From assembly GCF_004352915.1 (NCBI RefSeq), contig NZ_SJSY01000073.1, forward strand, positions 1 through 64,000: 64,000 nucleotides of DNA, in the 5' to 3' direction. Each line of letters starts with the position of its first letter. Positions within the stretch are counted from its first letter, which is position 1. This stretch comes from Flavobacterium zhairuonense (GTDB lineage Bacteria > Bacteroidota > Bacteroidia > Flavobacteriales > Flavobacteriaceae). The notes under the pieces are model-generated. The model had not been told where the DNA came from. It ran no database searches and saw only the letters and a list, made by a program, of their open reading frames with translations. Of the stretch, positions 16,513 through 25,133 are shown in pieces. The translations under genes and the position numbers were made by a program.

Positions 16513-17640
16513 TTATATTTCGCACAGTTTTTTTGCGGCAGATTCAAGGGTGAAATTATCTTTTGCGAAACAAAAACGAATCAATTTTTGGTCTTTATGA
16601 TCGGAATAAAAAGTTGAAATTGGAATTGCCGCAACACCGTGATTAATGATTAAGTTTTTGCAGAAAGTCACGTCGTCTTCATCAGAAATATTTGCATAAG
16701 AAGCCACTTGAAAATAAGTTCCTTCGCATGGTTTCAATTCAAATCGGCTGTTTTGAAGCAGTTTTTGAAAATAATCTCTTTTTTCTTGATAGAATTTTCC
16801 GAGCAGATTTACATCAACAACATCTAAATATTCGCTGATAGCAAATTGAGAAATGCTGTTTACACTGAAAACCAAAAACTGATGTACTTTTTTGATTTCT
16901 TTCATTAAATATTCCGGTGCAATTGTGTAGCCAATTTTCCAGCCTGTAATATGAAATGATTTTCCGAAAGAAGAAACCATAATGCAACGATCTAAAAGAA
17001 AGTTTTTGGTATGTGCTGAAATATGCTTTTCTTCGAAAGTGATGTATTCATATACTTCATCAGATAAAACTAAAAGATCTGGATATTTGGCAAGTATTTT
17101 TTCTAGTTGAAGAAAATCATTTTCGTTTAATATTTTCCCAGTCGGATTGTGCGGATTATTGATGATAATCATTCGGCTTTTCTCCGAACAAGCTTTTTCG
17201 ATAGTTTCCCAATTCGGCGTATAATCATCATTTAATGCAACCCGCACCGGTTTTGCTTTACAAAGTAAAACAGGAGATTCATAAGAATCATAACTCGGAT
17301 CAAGAATAATTACTTCATCATTTTCTTTTACTAATGCTAAAATTGTGGTAAAAATTCCCTGTGTCGCGCCTGCTGTAACTAAAAGTTCTGTTTCAGGATT
17401 AATTGTTCTTTTATAAGAACTCTCAGTCAGTTTTGCAATTTTGTTCATCAATGGCGGATAACCAGCCATTGGTGTATATTGATGTACGTTTTCTTTTGAT
17501 AACCTTGAAACAATATCCGTCAATCTTTCGTCAACAGGAAAATTTGGAAATCCTTGCGAAAGATTTATTGCATTGTATTCGGCTGCCATTTTAGACATTA
17601 CCGTAAAAATGCTTGTCGTTATGTTTGGTAGTTTACTCAT
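16513..17640 (-). CDS. PLP-dependent class I/II aminotransferase (methionine/kynurenine type)
   Basis: Fold-type I aminotransferase of 375 residues. Features are NLSQGFPNFP near the N-terminus, NNPHNPTGKIL, the cofactor Asp/Tyr region LSDEVYEYITFE and the Schiff-base Lys in SFGKSFHITGWKIGY. This pattern matches YbdL-like methionine aminotransferases and kynurenine/glutamine transaminases; the exact substrate cannot be fixed. Its first 19 codons and leader are duplicated 511 bp upstream as the 5' end of a TonB_C gene. Confidence 0.88.
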   Translation of the reverse strand: MSKLPNITTSIFTVMSKMAAEYNAINLSQGFPNFPVDERLTDIVSRLSKENVHQYTPMAGYPPLMNKIAKLTESSYKRTINPETELLVTAGATQGIFTTILALVKENDEVIILDPSYDSYESPVLLCKAKPVRVALNDDYTPNWETIEKACSEKSRMIIINNPHNPTGKILNENDFLQLEKILAKYPDLLVLSDEVYEYITFEEKHISAHTKNFLLDRCIMVSSFGKSFHITGWKIGYTIAPEYLMKEIKKVHQFLVFSVNSISQFAISEYLDVVDVNLLGKFYQEKRDYFQKLLQNSRFELKPCEGTYFQVASYANISDEDDVTFCKNLIINHGVAAIPISTFYSDHKDQKLIRFCFAKDNFTLESAAKKLCEI

Positions 17641-17652
17641 AATAAAGTTTGA
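17585..17652. repeat. Duplicated segment, copy 1 (aminotransferase 5' end)
   Basis: These 68 bp match 18096-18163 with four mismatches. They cover the first 19 codons of the aminotransferase and its immediate leader. The fixed 511-bp offset is what a tandem duplication of one gene-sized block would leave. Confidence 0.9.
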
Positions 17653-17677
17653 TAAATGGAAAACTTAATGACTTTAA

Positions 17678-18151
17678 TCAATTATTTATATTGAAAACTG
17701 TCGTGTAAGATGATCGCAAAGGCTCACTATTCTGTCTGCCAGGAATCCATTTTGGAGCCAATTGTAAAACACGAATAATTTCTTCAGCTGTATTGTATCC
17801 CAAATCACGATAAATTTTGAAATTGGTTAAAGTTCCATCTTTTTCAACAACAAAATTTACAATAATATGTCCATTAATATTAGGGTTTTCATTAGGACAT
17901 CTAAAATTTGCACTGATAAATTCATATAGTTTATTAAAACCTCCAGGGAAGTCTGGTTGAATACGTAAAGAATTTACACTGTAAATATGATCATCTTCAT
18001 TAATAAGAGATTTGTTGTTTTCTGTTTGAGAAAATATGTTCTGTACAAAGCAAATTAAAAAAAATAAGGCATTTCTTGTGATTTTGAAATTCGATGCCAT
18101 TTTTGACATTACCGTAAAAATGCTTGTGGTTATGTTTGGAAGTTTACTCAT
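17678..18151 (-). CDS. TonB C-terminal-domain protein with a chimeric N-terminus
   Basis: A 157-residue reading frame. Residues 1-19 copy the neighbouring aminotransferase N-terminus (MSKLPNITTSIFTVMSKMA). They are followed by a hydrophobic export-type segment (NALFFLICFVQNIFSQ) and a TonB_C-like domain (about residues 60-155, with IQPDFPGGFNKLYEFI, HIIVNFVVEKDGTLTNF and LAPKWIPG). The functional start may be Met18 (18100), which would restore a plausible signal peptide. It is a paralogue of the gene directly upstream, produced by tandem duplication. Such small TonB_C proteins are common in Bacteroidetes and their function is unknown. Confidence 0.75.
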   Translation of the reverse strand: MSKLPNITTSIFTVMSKMASNFKITRNALFFLICFVQNIFSQTENNKSLINEDDHIYSVNSLRIQPDFPGGFNKLYEFISANFRCPNENPNINGHIIVNFVVEKDGTLTNFKIYRDLGYNTAEEIIRVLQLAPKWIPGRQNSEPLRSSYTTVFNINN

Positions 18152-18163
18152 GATAAAGTTTGA
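18096..18163. repeat. Duplicated segment, copy 2 (fused to a TonB_C gene)
   Basis: Partner of 17585-17652 with four mismatches, including a duplicated leader just upstream of the ATG. It provides the present 5' end of the TonB_C gene. Confidence 0.9.
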
Positions 18164-18208
18164 TTTGAGAAAAACTTGTGAGTGTAAAGTGAAAGAATCT
18201 AAATTAGA

Positions 18209-18667
18209 TTATTTCATGGTTATTGGTAAAGAATATAAAACTCTTATTTTTTTACCATTGTTTTCTCCAGGATTCCATTTCGGGCAAGTTTTTAAAACAC
18301 GAATTGCTTCAGTTCCTGTTTCATAACCAGCATCTCTAAGGACTTTTATATCACTTAATGATCCATCTTTTTCAACGATAAATGTTATGTAGATTTTTTT
18401 TCCTTTTATGTTTTTAGCTCCTTCAGGAGTTTTAAAATTGCTGTCTACAAATTGATAAAATTTGTCCATTCCCCCAGGGAAGTCTGGTTTAACATCTATG
18501 CCAGCCGCGTTATAAACGACATTATCCTCATTGTTTGTAGCTGCTGAATTACCTGCTGGTTGGTCTATTGTTATTACTGTTTCAGTACTTTTTGAGTTCT
18601 GTGCAGCGTTTTGTGAAAATGTACTTTGTGCAAAGCAAATCAAAACAAGGATAAGAAATTTTTTCAT
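18209..18667 (-). CDS. Exported TonB C-terminal-domain protein
   Basis: A 152-residue exported protein with a clean signal peptide (MKKFLILVLICFAQSTFSQ), a low-complexity linker rich in Ala/Asn/Thr, and a TonB_C-like domain. The domain has VKPDFPGGMDKFYQFV, KKIYITFIVEKDGSLSDI and TCPKWNPGENNGK. There is no transmembrane energy-transducing region, so it is not a classical TonB. The paralogue downstream shares the domain and the ICF.Q..FSQ signal segment. It probably represents the parental copy. Function unknown. Confidence 0.8.
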   Translation of the reverse strand: MKKFLILVLICFAQSTFSQNAAQNSKSTETVITIDQPAGNSAATNNEDNVVYNAAGIDVKPDFPGGMDKFYQFVDSNFKTPEGAKNIKGKKIYITFIVEKDGSLSDIKVLRDAGYETGTEAIRVLKTCPKWNPGENNGKKIRVLYSLPITMK

Positions 18668-18688
18668 TATAGTGGTTTTATAGTTAGT

Positions 18689-19402
18689 TTACATTTTATG
18701 AATAATAAAAATAGTTGGTCGTTTATCAATATCGACTTTCAATTTTTTCCAATCTGAAACTTTCATAGTTTTAATGAATTCTGTTGGCAAAGTAATGTCA
18801 GTCGCAATACATAAATGTGTTGACGGATTTAAAATCTGCAAAAGATCTTCGATTAATTTATTGTTTCTGTACGGTGTTTCAATAAATAATTGTGATTGAT
18901 TTTTGTCCTGAGATAATCTCTCAAAATGACGTATTGCTGATTTTTTTTCATCTTTATCAATTGGCAAATAACCATTAAAAGTAAAGCTTTGACCGTTCAT
19001 TCCGGAAGCCATCATAGCCAATAGGATAGAAGAAGGTCCAACTAACGGAACAACCTGAATCCCTTTTTCATGTGCTAGTTTCACAATTACAGCACCTGGA
19101 TCAGCAACACCTGGGCAACCCGCTTCACTCATTAAGCCCATATTTTTTCCTTCTAATAAAGGTTTGATGAAATCATTATGTTCGCTGGTTTCTGTTCTTT
19201 TGTTTAATGTGAAAAGAACCAGTTCAGATTGTTTTTTTTCTGGATAAACTGCTTTTATAGATTTTCTGGCGGTTTTGTCATTTTCAACAATATAGTGGTC
19301 GATAACTTCGATTGTTCTTCTAACGGTTTGTGGTAAAACATCCATCGGATCGCTTTCGCCCATTGTGGTTGGAATTAGATATAATTTTCCGAAAGATTTC
19401 AT
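18689..19402 (-). CDS. SAM-dependent methyltransferase, tetrapyrrole-methylase fold (RsmI-like)
   Basis: A 237-residue protein of the class III (tetrapyrrole methylase) methyltransferases. GKLYLIPTTMGES opens the N-terminal domain, MSEAGCPGVADPGA forms the SAM-site loop, and PLVGPSSILLAMMASGMNGQ and LFIETPYRN are typical of RsmI relatives. RsmI 2'-O-methylates C1402 of 16S rRNA, but this shorter subfamily may have another target, so no symbol is given. It is downstream of the phosphatase and dnaA on the same strand. Confidence 0.82.
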   Translation of the reverse strand: MKSFGKLYLIPTTMGESDPMDVLPQTVRRTIEVIDHYIVENDKTARKSIKAVYPEKKQSELVLFTLNKRTETSEHNDFIKPLLEGKNMGLMSEAGCPGVADPGAVIVKLAHEKGIQVVPLVGPSSILLAMMASGMNGQSFTFNGYLPIDKDEKKSAIRHFERLSQDKNQSQLFIETPYRNNKLIEDLLQILNPSTHLCIATDITLPTEFIKTMKVSDWKKLKVDIDKRPTIFIIHKM

Positions 19403-19462
19403 GTGTTTTTGTTTAAAATTAAAAAATTCAATTATCTCTTTTTTAGAAACAATTGAATTGGA

Positions 19463-19930
19463 TTAGGAATGCTTTTTAAGTAGCTGATCTGCAATTAAGT
19501 CAGTCACTTCATCCAGCATTTGGTAAACGTTGTCAAAACCGTTTGCAGAACCGTAATAAGGATCTGGAACGTCGACATTTTCATCTGGGAATAATTCGTT
19601 TAGAATCAAACGAACTTTATTTTTATGTTCTGGAGTTTTGGCTAAATGGACTACATCGCGAAAATTCGAATTATCCATTACATATATATAGTCGAATTCA
19701 TCAAAATCAGAAGCTTGAATTTGTCTGCCTTTTTGTGCGCTGATGTTGATTCCGTTTTTTCGGGCAACCTCTATAGAGCGTTTATCAGGACAATGTCCAA
19801 TATGCCAAGATCCAGTTCCTGCTGAATCTACAATAAATTTGTCTGCGGGTAATTTTGATGCTAAAATTCCTTCAGCTAAAGGTGATCTGCAAATATTTCC
19901 CAAACAAACCATTAAAACTTTTACTGGCAT
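19463..19930 (-). CDS. Low-molecular-weight protein-tyrosine phosphatase
   Basis: Cytoplasmic phosphatase of 155 residues. The C(X)5R signature MVCLGNICRSPLAEG places the nucleophile at Cys9 and Arg15. The general acid lies in VPDPYYG near residue 120. SAGTGSWHIG is also typical. Bacterial members often dephosphorylate tyrosine kinases of capsule export, but no kinase gene is nearby. It starts 10 bp after the dnaA stop and is likely co-transcribed with it. Confidence 0.92.
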   Translation of the reverse strand: MPVKVLMVCLGNICRSPLAEGILASKLPADKFIVDSAGTGSWHIGHCPDKRSIEVARKNGINISAQKGRQIQASDFDEFDYIYVMDNSNFRDVVHLAKTPEHKNKVRLILNELFPDENVDVPDPYYGSANGFDNVYQMLDEVTDLIADQLLKKHS

Positions 19931-19939
19931 GATGCGCGT

Positions 19940-21367
19940 TTATAGCGTTAATTTTTTGTTGATGTCTTCGACAAATTTTTTGAATTGTTTGTCTGTAGAA
20001 ACTAAATTGTCAACAGTTTTGCAGGCGTGCAAAACGGTAGCGTGGTCGCGATCTCCAATTTGTGAACCAATGTTTGCCAAAGAAGCTTTTGTGAATTTCT
20101 TTGCAAAAAACATGGCCAATTGTCTTGCCTGAACAACATGCCTCTTTCTTGTTTTAGATTGAAGCGTTTCAATGTCAAGTTGGAAATAATCAGAAACAAT
20201 TTTTTGAATATAATCGATCGAGATTTCTCTCTTTACATTTTTAACAAATTTCTCTACAACGCTTTTCGCTAACTCAATTGTAACTTCTTTTTTGTTGAAA
20301 GAAGATTGAGCGATCAACGAAATAATCGCGCCTTCAAGTTCACGAACATTCGTTTTGATATTTCGGGCAACATATTCAAGAATATCTTCCGGCATATCAA
20401 CACCATCTCGGTATAAAATATTTTTTAATATCGAAATACGAGTTTCGTAATCTGGTTGGTGTAGCTCCGCAGATAATCCCCATTTAAAACGAGATAACAA
20501 ACGTTGTTCGATATCCTGCATATCAACAGGAGCTTTATCCGAAGTTAGGATTACCTGTTTTCCGTTTTGGTGCAAGTAATTAAAAATGTGGAAAAATACG
20601 TCCTGAGTTCCTGATTTTCCAGATAAAAATTGTACATCATCAATAATCAAAACGTCGATTAATTGGTAAAAGTGAATAAAATCATTACGATTATTCTTTT
20701 TTACAGAGTCAATATATTGTTGTGTGAAAATTTCGGCAGAAATGTATAAAACCGTTTTTTCAGGATATTTGTCTTTTACTTCAACACCAATAGCGTGCGC
20801 CAAGTGTGTTTTTCCTAAACCAACTCCACCAAAAATCAATAACGGATTAAACGACGTTCCACCAGGTTTATTGGCAACAGCCATACCTGCAGAACGAGCC
20901 AAACGGTTTGAATCTCCTTCAAGGAAATTGTCAAAACTGTAATTTGGATTTAATTGCGATTCAATTTTTAAGTTTCGGATTCCTGGAATTACAAATGGAT
21001 TTTTAAGCTCGGGATTTAAGTTTTTAAACGGAGCATCAACCTCTTGCGGTTTCATTGGCACTCTGTTGGAACTTGGCAGCTGTTCGGTAAACGGCTGTTT
21101 GTTTCCATAAGTGTTTTCCATTTTAATTTTATAGAGTAACTTTGCGTTTTTTCCCAGTTCTTTGGTAAGCGCAACTTTCAATAATTTAACGTAGTGTTCC
21201 TCTAGCCATTCGTAGAAGAATTTACTTGGTACCTGAATGTATAATGCGTTGTCGGTTAGCTCAACTGATTTGATTGGTTCGAACCAAGTTTTATATGCTT
21301 GATCTTGAATATTGTCTTTTATAAAGGACAAACAGTTTTCCCATACCGATTGAGCAGTTTTAGTCAT
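19940..21367 (-). CDS. dnaA: Chromosomal replication initiator DnaA
   Basis: AAA+ initiator of 475 residues. Domain I (1-90), a short linker, then the AAA+ domain with Walker A FGGVGLGKTHLAHAIG and Walker B VLIIDDVQFL. Domain IV holds the DNA-binding signature GDRDHATVLHACKTV. The 176-bp upstream gap shows only one near-match to a DnaA box (TGTGAACAA at 21452-21460), so an adjacent origin cannot be claimed. A weak CTCCT/AGGAG stem (21403-21420) lies in the leader. The two minus-strand genes downstream appear to share its transcript. Confidence 0.97.
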   Translation of the reverse strand: MTKTAQSVWENCLSFIKDNIQDQAYKTWFEPIKSVELTDNALYIQVPSKFFYEWLEEHYVKLLKVALTKELGKNAKLLYKIKMENTYGNKQPFTEQLPSSNRVPMKPQEVDAPFKNLNPELKNPFVIPGIRNLKIESQLNPNYSFDNFLEGDSNRLARSAGMAVANKPGGTSFNPLLIFGGVGLGKTHLAHAIGVEVKDKYPEKTVLYISAEIFTQQYIDSVKKNNRNDFIHFYQLIDVLIIDDVQFLSGKSGTQDVFFHIFNYLHQNGKQVILTSDKAPVDMQDIEQRLLSRFKWGLSAELHQPDYETRISILKNILYRDGVDMPEDILEYVARNIKTNVRELEGAIISLIAQSSFNKKEVTIELAKSVVEKFVKNVKREISIDYIQKIVSDYFQLDIETLQSKTRKRHVVQARQLAMFFAKKFTKASLANIGSQIGDRDHATVLHACKTVDNLVSTDKQFKKFVEDINKKLTL

Positions 21368-21543
21368 AGATTCAGATAAGTTTTATGTTATTGATAAAGA
21401 TTCTCCTAATAAAAAAGGAGCAATTTTATTCCGTATTTCGGGATAACAAATATGTGAACAAATTTCTGTAAAAAAAAATATTTTGGTGTCTAATTTTACA
21501 AAAAAATGTTGTAAGAGGGCTTTAGTAATTTAATATTTAAAGA

Positions 21544-21948
21544 ATGAAAAATCATCAAACGCAAGTGCGTGTTCGTTACTCAGAAACTGACCAAATGGGA
21601 GTTGTTTATCACGGAAATTATGTGCCATATTTTGAGATTGGACGCGTGGAATGGCTTAGAAATAAAGGGATTTCGTATGCCAGCATGGAAGAAAGCGGTA
21701 TTGGGCTCCCGATTGTTTCGATGCAAATAAATTATAAAAAGTCAGCGCGGTATGATGAACTTTTGACAATTCATACAACCTTCAAAAGTCAGTCATCAGT
21801 CAAGATTGAATTTGATTGCGCAATCTATAATGAGGCAAATGAGTTATTAACAACGGCAGTGTTTATTTTAGTATTTATTTCGTTAAAAACGGGTCGCCCA
21901 ACAGCACCTCCAGATTACATTTTAGAATTATTTAAAACATTAGAATAA
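21544..21948 (+). CDS. Acyl-CoA thioesterase (YbgC/4HBT hotdog family)
   Basis: Hotdog-fold thioesterase of 134 residues. The active-site motif RVRYSETDQMGVVYHGNYVP contains the conserved Asp and the following EIGRVEWLR. It hydrolyses acyl-CoA; the chain-length preference is unknown, and relatives act on short acyl-CoA or the Tol-Pal-linked YbgC role. It is divergent from dnaA and convergent with YigZ, with only 31 bp between stops. Confidence 0.9.
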   Translation: MKNHQTQVRVRYSETDQMGVVYHGNYVPYFEIGRVEWLRNKGISYASMEESGIGLPIVSMQINYKKSARYDELLTIHTTFKSQSSVKIEFDCAIYNEANELLTTAVFILVFISLKTGRPTAPPDYILELFKTLE

Positions 21949-21979
21949 TTGTTAAAATGAGGGGTGTTTTAATGTTAAA

Positions 21980-22612
21980 TTACACAATTTTAATATCGAT
22001 TTCAAACATTAAATCAAAAATGTCGAATATAGATTCGGCATTTTTTTTGCGCGTTTTTGTAATTATTTTGCCAATTGGTAGTCCGGAATTTTTATCAATT
22101 TCCATTTCCTGAGAGATTATTTCCAACTTTTTTTCTTTAATAACTCGCATTACTTTGTTCATGTTTTTATAGTCAAAAGAGATTAAAAAATGAACGTCAA
22201 TTGTTTTTTCGATAATTTCACAAACTTCAAGCGTCATTTGAGCAGTGGTTCTGTAAGCTGTAATCAAACCGCCGACGCCTAATTTTATTCCGCCAAAAAT
22301 ACGAACAACGACTACAAGAACATTGGTCAAGCCGAAAGACTGAATTTGTCCATAAATTGGTGCGCCTGCTGTATTGCTGGGTTCGCCATCATCATTTGCT
22401 CGGTAGGATATTTTTGGAGCCGTCCCTAATTGATAGGCATAGCAATAATGAACAGCGTGCGGATGTTGTTTTTTTAAGTTTTCAATAATTGGTTTTACTT
22501 CATCTTCACTTTCAATAGGGAATCCGTAGCCAAAGAATTTGCTTCCTTTTTCTTTCAAAAGAATCTCTTCAGATTCAAATGCAATGGTTTGATAAGTATC
22601 GTTGTATTCCAA
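21980..22612 (-). CDS. YigZ/IMPACT-family protein
   Basis: Conserved cytoplasmic protein with the UPF0029/IMPACT fold. The core shows KGSKFFGYGFP, HPHAVHYCYAYQLG, NDDGEPSNTAGAPI and VVVVRIFGGIKLGVGGLITAY, followed by a C-terminal DUF1949-like domain. I place the start at TTG 22612 (LEYNDTYQ), giving 211 residues, near the usual 200-205. The in-frame ATG at 22708 adds 32 residues without family resemblance. Proposed roles link IMPACT proteins to translation regulation; function here is unproven. Confidence 0.85.
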   Translation of the reverse strand: MEYNDTYQTIAFESEEILLKEKGSKFFGYGFPIESEDEVKPIIENLKKQHPHAVHYCYAYQLGTAPKISYRANDDGEPSNTAGAPIYGQIQSFGLTNVLVVVVRIFGGIKLGVGGLITAYRTTAQMTLEVCEIIEKTIDVHFLISFDYKNMNKVMRVIKEKKLEIISQEMEIDKNSGLPIGKIITKTRKKNAESIFDIFDLMFEIDIKIV

Positions 22613-22703
22613 AATTAAAATTCTAAATTGTTTTGTTTTGCGCCAAAAAAATGATTCATTCGCTATCAATCGAATCGCGGATCTAAATGATGTTTTTAAA
22701 GGT

Positions 22704-22789
22704 TTCACTCAGATTCTGCAGATTTGAGCAGATTTAATTTTTTATAATCTGCGTAGATCGGCTTAAATCTTTTTAAATCTGCGTGAAAA
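22704..22789. repeat. AAATCTG-word palindromic repeat
   Basis: TTTCACTCAGATT-like words on the left and AAATCTGCGTGAAA on the right form an imperfect long hairpin built from AGATT/AATCT units. The same design with nearly the same words recurs at 29249-29339. It has no coding capacity and fills the YigZ-HAD gap. Confidence 0.7.
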
Positions 22790-22812
22790 AAAATTATTCG
22801 TCCAAAATATTT

Positions 22813-23415
22813 TTATAATATTCCTTTGCTAAATAAATCTACAACATCTTCTTTGCCTACTTGCAGATTCCATACTTTAATTCCTAAAGTTTCAGCACTG
22901 TCTGTATTTTCTGTTTTGTCGTCAACAAACAGCGTTTTTTCTGGAACTAAATTGTGTTTGTCAATTAAAACTTGATAGATTTTTGGATCTGGTTTTCTCA
23001 ATCTCATTTCAAATGAAAAATAAACTTTTTCAAAACAGCTGTAAAAATCAGTATAAAAAGGAACTCCGACTGTTTTTTCAAAAGTAGCAATGTGAATCGA
23101 ATCGGTGTTGCTTAAAAGAAACAAACGGTATTTTTTTGAAAGCTCTTTTAAAAACTCTAATCGATACAAAGGGAAATCAGCTAATACGGCATTCCAAGCT
23201 TCCAGAATTTCTTCTATTGAAGCATTTGGAAGTTCTTTTTGAAATCCGCCTACAAAATCATCATAGGAAACATCGCCAGTTTCAAATAATAAATTCAAAC
23301 GATCCATTTCTGAATTCCATTCGGTCATTCCTAAATTTTTCAATCCCGAAATAGTTCCTTGTTTATTCAAATTGATAAAAATATCGCCAAAGTCAAAAAT
23401 TATCGTATCAATCAT
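22813..23415 (-). CDS. HAD-family phosphatase (YihX-like)
   Basis: HAD hydrolase of 200 residues. Motif I is IIFDFGDIF, with the nucleophilic Asp and the DxG variant seen in YihX-type sugar phosphatases. Motif II Ser/Thr lies in FLLSNTDS, the Lys in RKPDPKIY and motif IV in TLFVDDKTEN. An alpha-helical cap occupies about residues 15-80. The substrate is unknown; related enzymes act on glucose-1-phosphate or FMN. Its start overlaps the end of ribD by 8 bp, so it is translationally coupled and may supply the riboflavin-pathway phosphatase step. Confidence 0.85.
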   Translation of the reverse strand: MIDTIIFDFGDIFINLNKQGTISGLKNLGMTEWNSEMDRLNLLFETGDVSYDDFVGGFQKELPNASIEEILEAWNAVLADFPLYRLEFLKELSKKYRLFLLSNTDSIHIATFEKTVGVPFYTDFYSCFEKVYFSFEMRLRKPDPKIYQVLIDKHNLVPEKTLFVDDKTENTDSAETLGIKVWNLQVGKEDVVDLFSKGIL

Positions 23416-24457
23416 GGTTTCTAGTATAAAGTAGTTCGTCGTTTTGAATAATTGTTTTTGAAATATTGCTTTTCTGAATTATTGGTGCTTTTACGCCTTT
23501 TTCAAAAGAATTTGTTCCAATAAAAATTCGGGCTTCATCCCAAATATTTAGATCGACAAAAGATTGTAAAGTCTGTCTTCCGCCTTCAATAATTACTGAT
23601 TGAATTTGATGCTGATATAAAACATCCAAAATCTGAGCAATCAAATTTTCATTAAAATCAATCTTTTCAAAAATGGTATTTTCAGTTGAAGGTTTGTTTT
23701 CGTCTTTTGTAAATACAATCGTTTTTACACTTTCGTCAAAAACAAAACTATCTTTTGAAATTCGGTTATTTTGATCTAAAACCACTCTAACAGGATTGTT
23801 TCCTGACCAATCTCTCGTATTCAATTTCGGATTATCATCAATAACAGTCTGCGTTCCCACTAAAATAGCTTGTTCTTCGCTTCGCCATTTGTGAACCAAT
23901 TGTCTTGAATATTGATTAGTAATCCAAACAGGTTTGCGTTCCTGATTAATTTCTTTTTCTGGCGCTAAAAATCCATCTTGACTTTCGGCCCATTTCAAAA
24001 TAATATAAGGACGCTTTTTTTGGTGAAAAGTAAAAAAGCGTTTGTTGAGTTCGTAACATTCTTTTTCTAAAATGCCAACTGTAACATTTGCGCCAGCTTC
24101 GAGTAGTTTTTTAATTCCTCTTCCGGCCACTTTTTCATTTGGATCAACAGTTCCAACGACAACATTCGGGATTTCATTTGCGATAATTAAATCACAACAA
24201 GGAGGGGTTTTCCCAAAATGGGAGCAAGGTTCCAAACTAACGTAAATCGTTGCTTTTTTTAGCAAGGATTTATCTTTTACCGATTTTACCGCATTTACTT
24301 CGGCGTGTGGTTCGCCTGCTTTTTTATGCCAGCCTTCGCCAATAATTTTGCCATCGTAAACAATTACACTGCCCACCATCGGATTTGGATAAGTTGTTCC
24401 AAAACCGTTTTTTGCAAGTTCGATACAGCGTTTTATGTATTTCTCATGTATATTCAC
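23408..24457 (-). CDS. ribD: Bifunctional riboflavin deaminase-reductase
   Basis: Catalyses the second and third steps of riboflavin synthesis. The N-terminal deaminase domain has the zinc site HAEVNAV and PCSHFGKTPPCCD. The reductase domain begins near residue 150 (RPYIILKWAESQDGF) and contains VIIEGGRQTL. Length is 349 residues. The start is GTG at 24457; MNIHEKYIKRCIELAKNGFG matches the family N-terminus. The -7 box at 24462-24469 lies only 4 nt upstream, predicting a leaderless mRNA. Confidence 0.94.
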   Translation of the reverse strand: MNIHEKYIKRCIELAKNGFGTTYPNPMVGSVIVYDGKIIGEGWHKKAGEPHAEVNAVKSVKDKSLLKKATIYVSLEPCSHFGKTPPCCDLIIANEIPNVVVGTVDPNEKVAGRGIKKLLEAGANVTVGILEKECYELNKRFFTFHQKKRPYIILKWAESQDGFLAPEKEINQERKPVWITNQYSRQLVHKWRSEEQAILVGTQTVIDDNPKLNTRDWSGNNPVRVVLDQNNRISKDSFVFDESVKTIVFTKDENKPSTENTIFEKIDFNENLIAQILDVLYQHQIQSVIIEGGRQTLQSFVDLNIWDEARIFIGTNSFEKGVKAPIIQKSNISKTIIQNDELLYTRNHD

Positions 24458-24461
24458 ACTG

Positions 24462-24469
24462 CAAAAGTA
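24462..24469 (-). promoter_or_regulatory. -7 box abutting the ribD start
   Basis: On the minus strand TACTTTTG ends 4 nt before the GTG codon, which puts the expected transcription start at or just inside the coding sequence. Confidence 0.5.
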
Positions 24470-24533
24470 GTTATTTTTGATTTTAGTCTCAATAGTTCTT
24501 GAGATTGTTGAGAAACTATCGAAAAAGTATTTT

Positions 24534-24541
24534 TACTTTTG
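24534..24541 (+). promoter_or_regulatory. -7 box for the GNAT-prmC unit
   Basis: TACTTTTG with a TTG at 24508-24510 about 23 nt upstream. The predicted start near 24548 rules out the in-frame start at 24477 and favours ATG 24567. Confidence 0.6.
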
Positions 24542-24566
24542 TAGATATTACATGAATAAAAGAATT

Positions 24567-25052
24567 ATGAAAAATTGCATAATACGAGCAATTAAAAAAG
24601 AAGATAATAAAGCCGTTGCTCAATTAATACGTTCTGTTTTTGATGAAATGGAAATTCCAAAAGTGGGTACAGCTTACGCCGATCCGTATCTTGATTTAAT
24701 GTTTGAAGAATACAACAAACCAAAATCAATTTATTTTGTTGTTGAAAATGAAGGTGAGATTGTAGGGTGTTGCGGTATCGCGCCTTTGGAAAATGGTGCT
24801 CCAGAAATTTGCGAACTGCAAAAGATGTATTTTTTGCCAAAAACTCGCGGACTCGGAATTGGAGGCCAAATGATGGAGAAATGCCTGAATGAAGCAAGAA
24901 ATTTTGGTTTTGAGAAATGTTATATCGAAACGATGCCTTTTATGCATGATGCTCAAAAATTATATAAAAAATCAGGTTTTGAATATTTAGATGCGCCTTT
25001 GGGGTGTACTGGGCATAATTCTTGTCCGGTTTGGATGTTGAAAGTTTTGTAA
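24567..25052 (+). CDS. GNAT-family N-acetyltransferase
   Basis: A 161-residue acetyltransferase with the A-motif acetyl-CoA loop LPKTRGLGIGGQMMEKCL, preceded by EICELQKMYF and followed by GFEKCYIETMPFMHDAQKLY and KKSGFEYLD. The ending GHNSCPVWMLKVL is typical of a small-molecule acetylating subfamily. Substrate unknown. The chosen ATG follows the -7 box by 26 nt; ATG 24552 is possible but would be nearly leaderless. It precedes prmC on the same strand. Confidence 0.87.
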   Translation: MKNCIIRAIKKEDNKAVAQLIRSVFDEMEIPKVGTAYADPYLDLMFEEYNKPKSIYFVVENEGEIVGCCGIAPLENGAPEICELQKMYFLPKTRGLGIGGQMMEKCLNEARNFGFEKCYIETMPFMHDAQKLYKKSGFEYLDAPLGCTGHNSCPVWMLKVL

Positions 25053-25133
25053 ATCTTGTAACAAATTAGATTTTTCAATACTTATTTGAAAGAAAAGTCA
25101 GCTATTGCTGAAAAAAAATACTCATACGCAGAA

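Noticed and set aside
21368..21543. Possible replication origin next to dnaA
   Set aside because: Only one near-match to a DnaA box and no box cluster or AT-rich repeat array, so an origin here is not supported.
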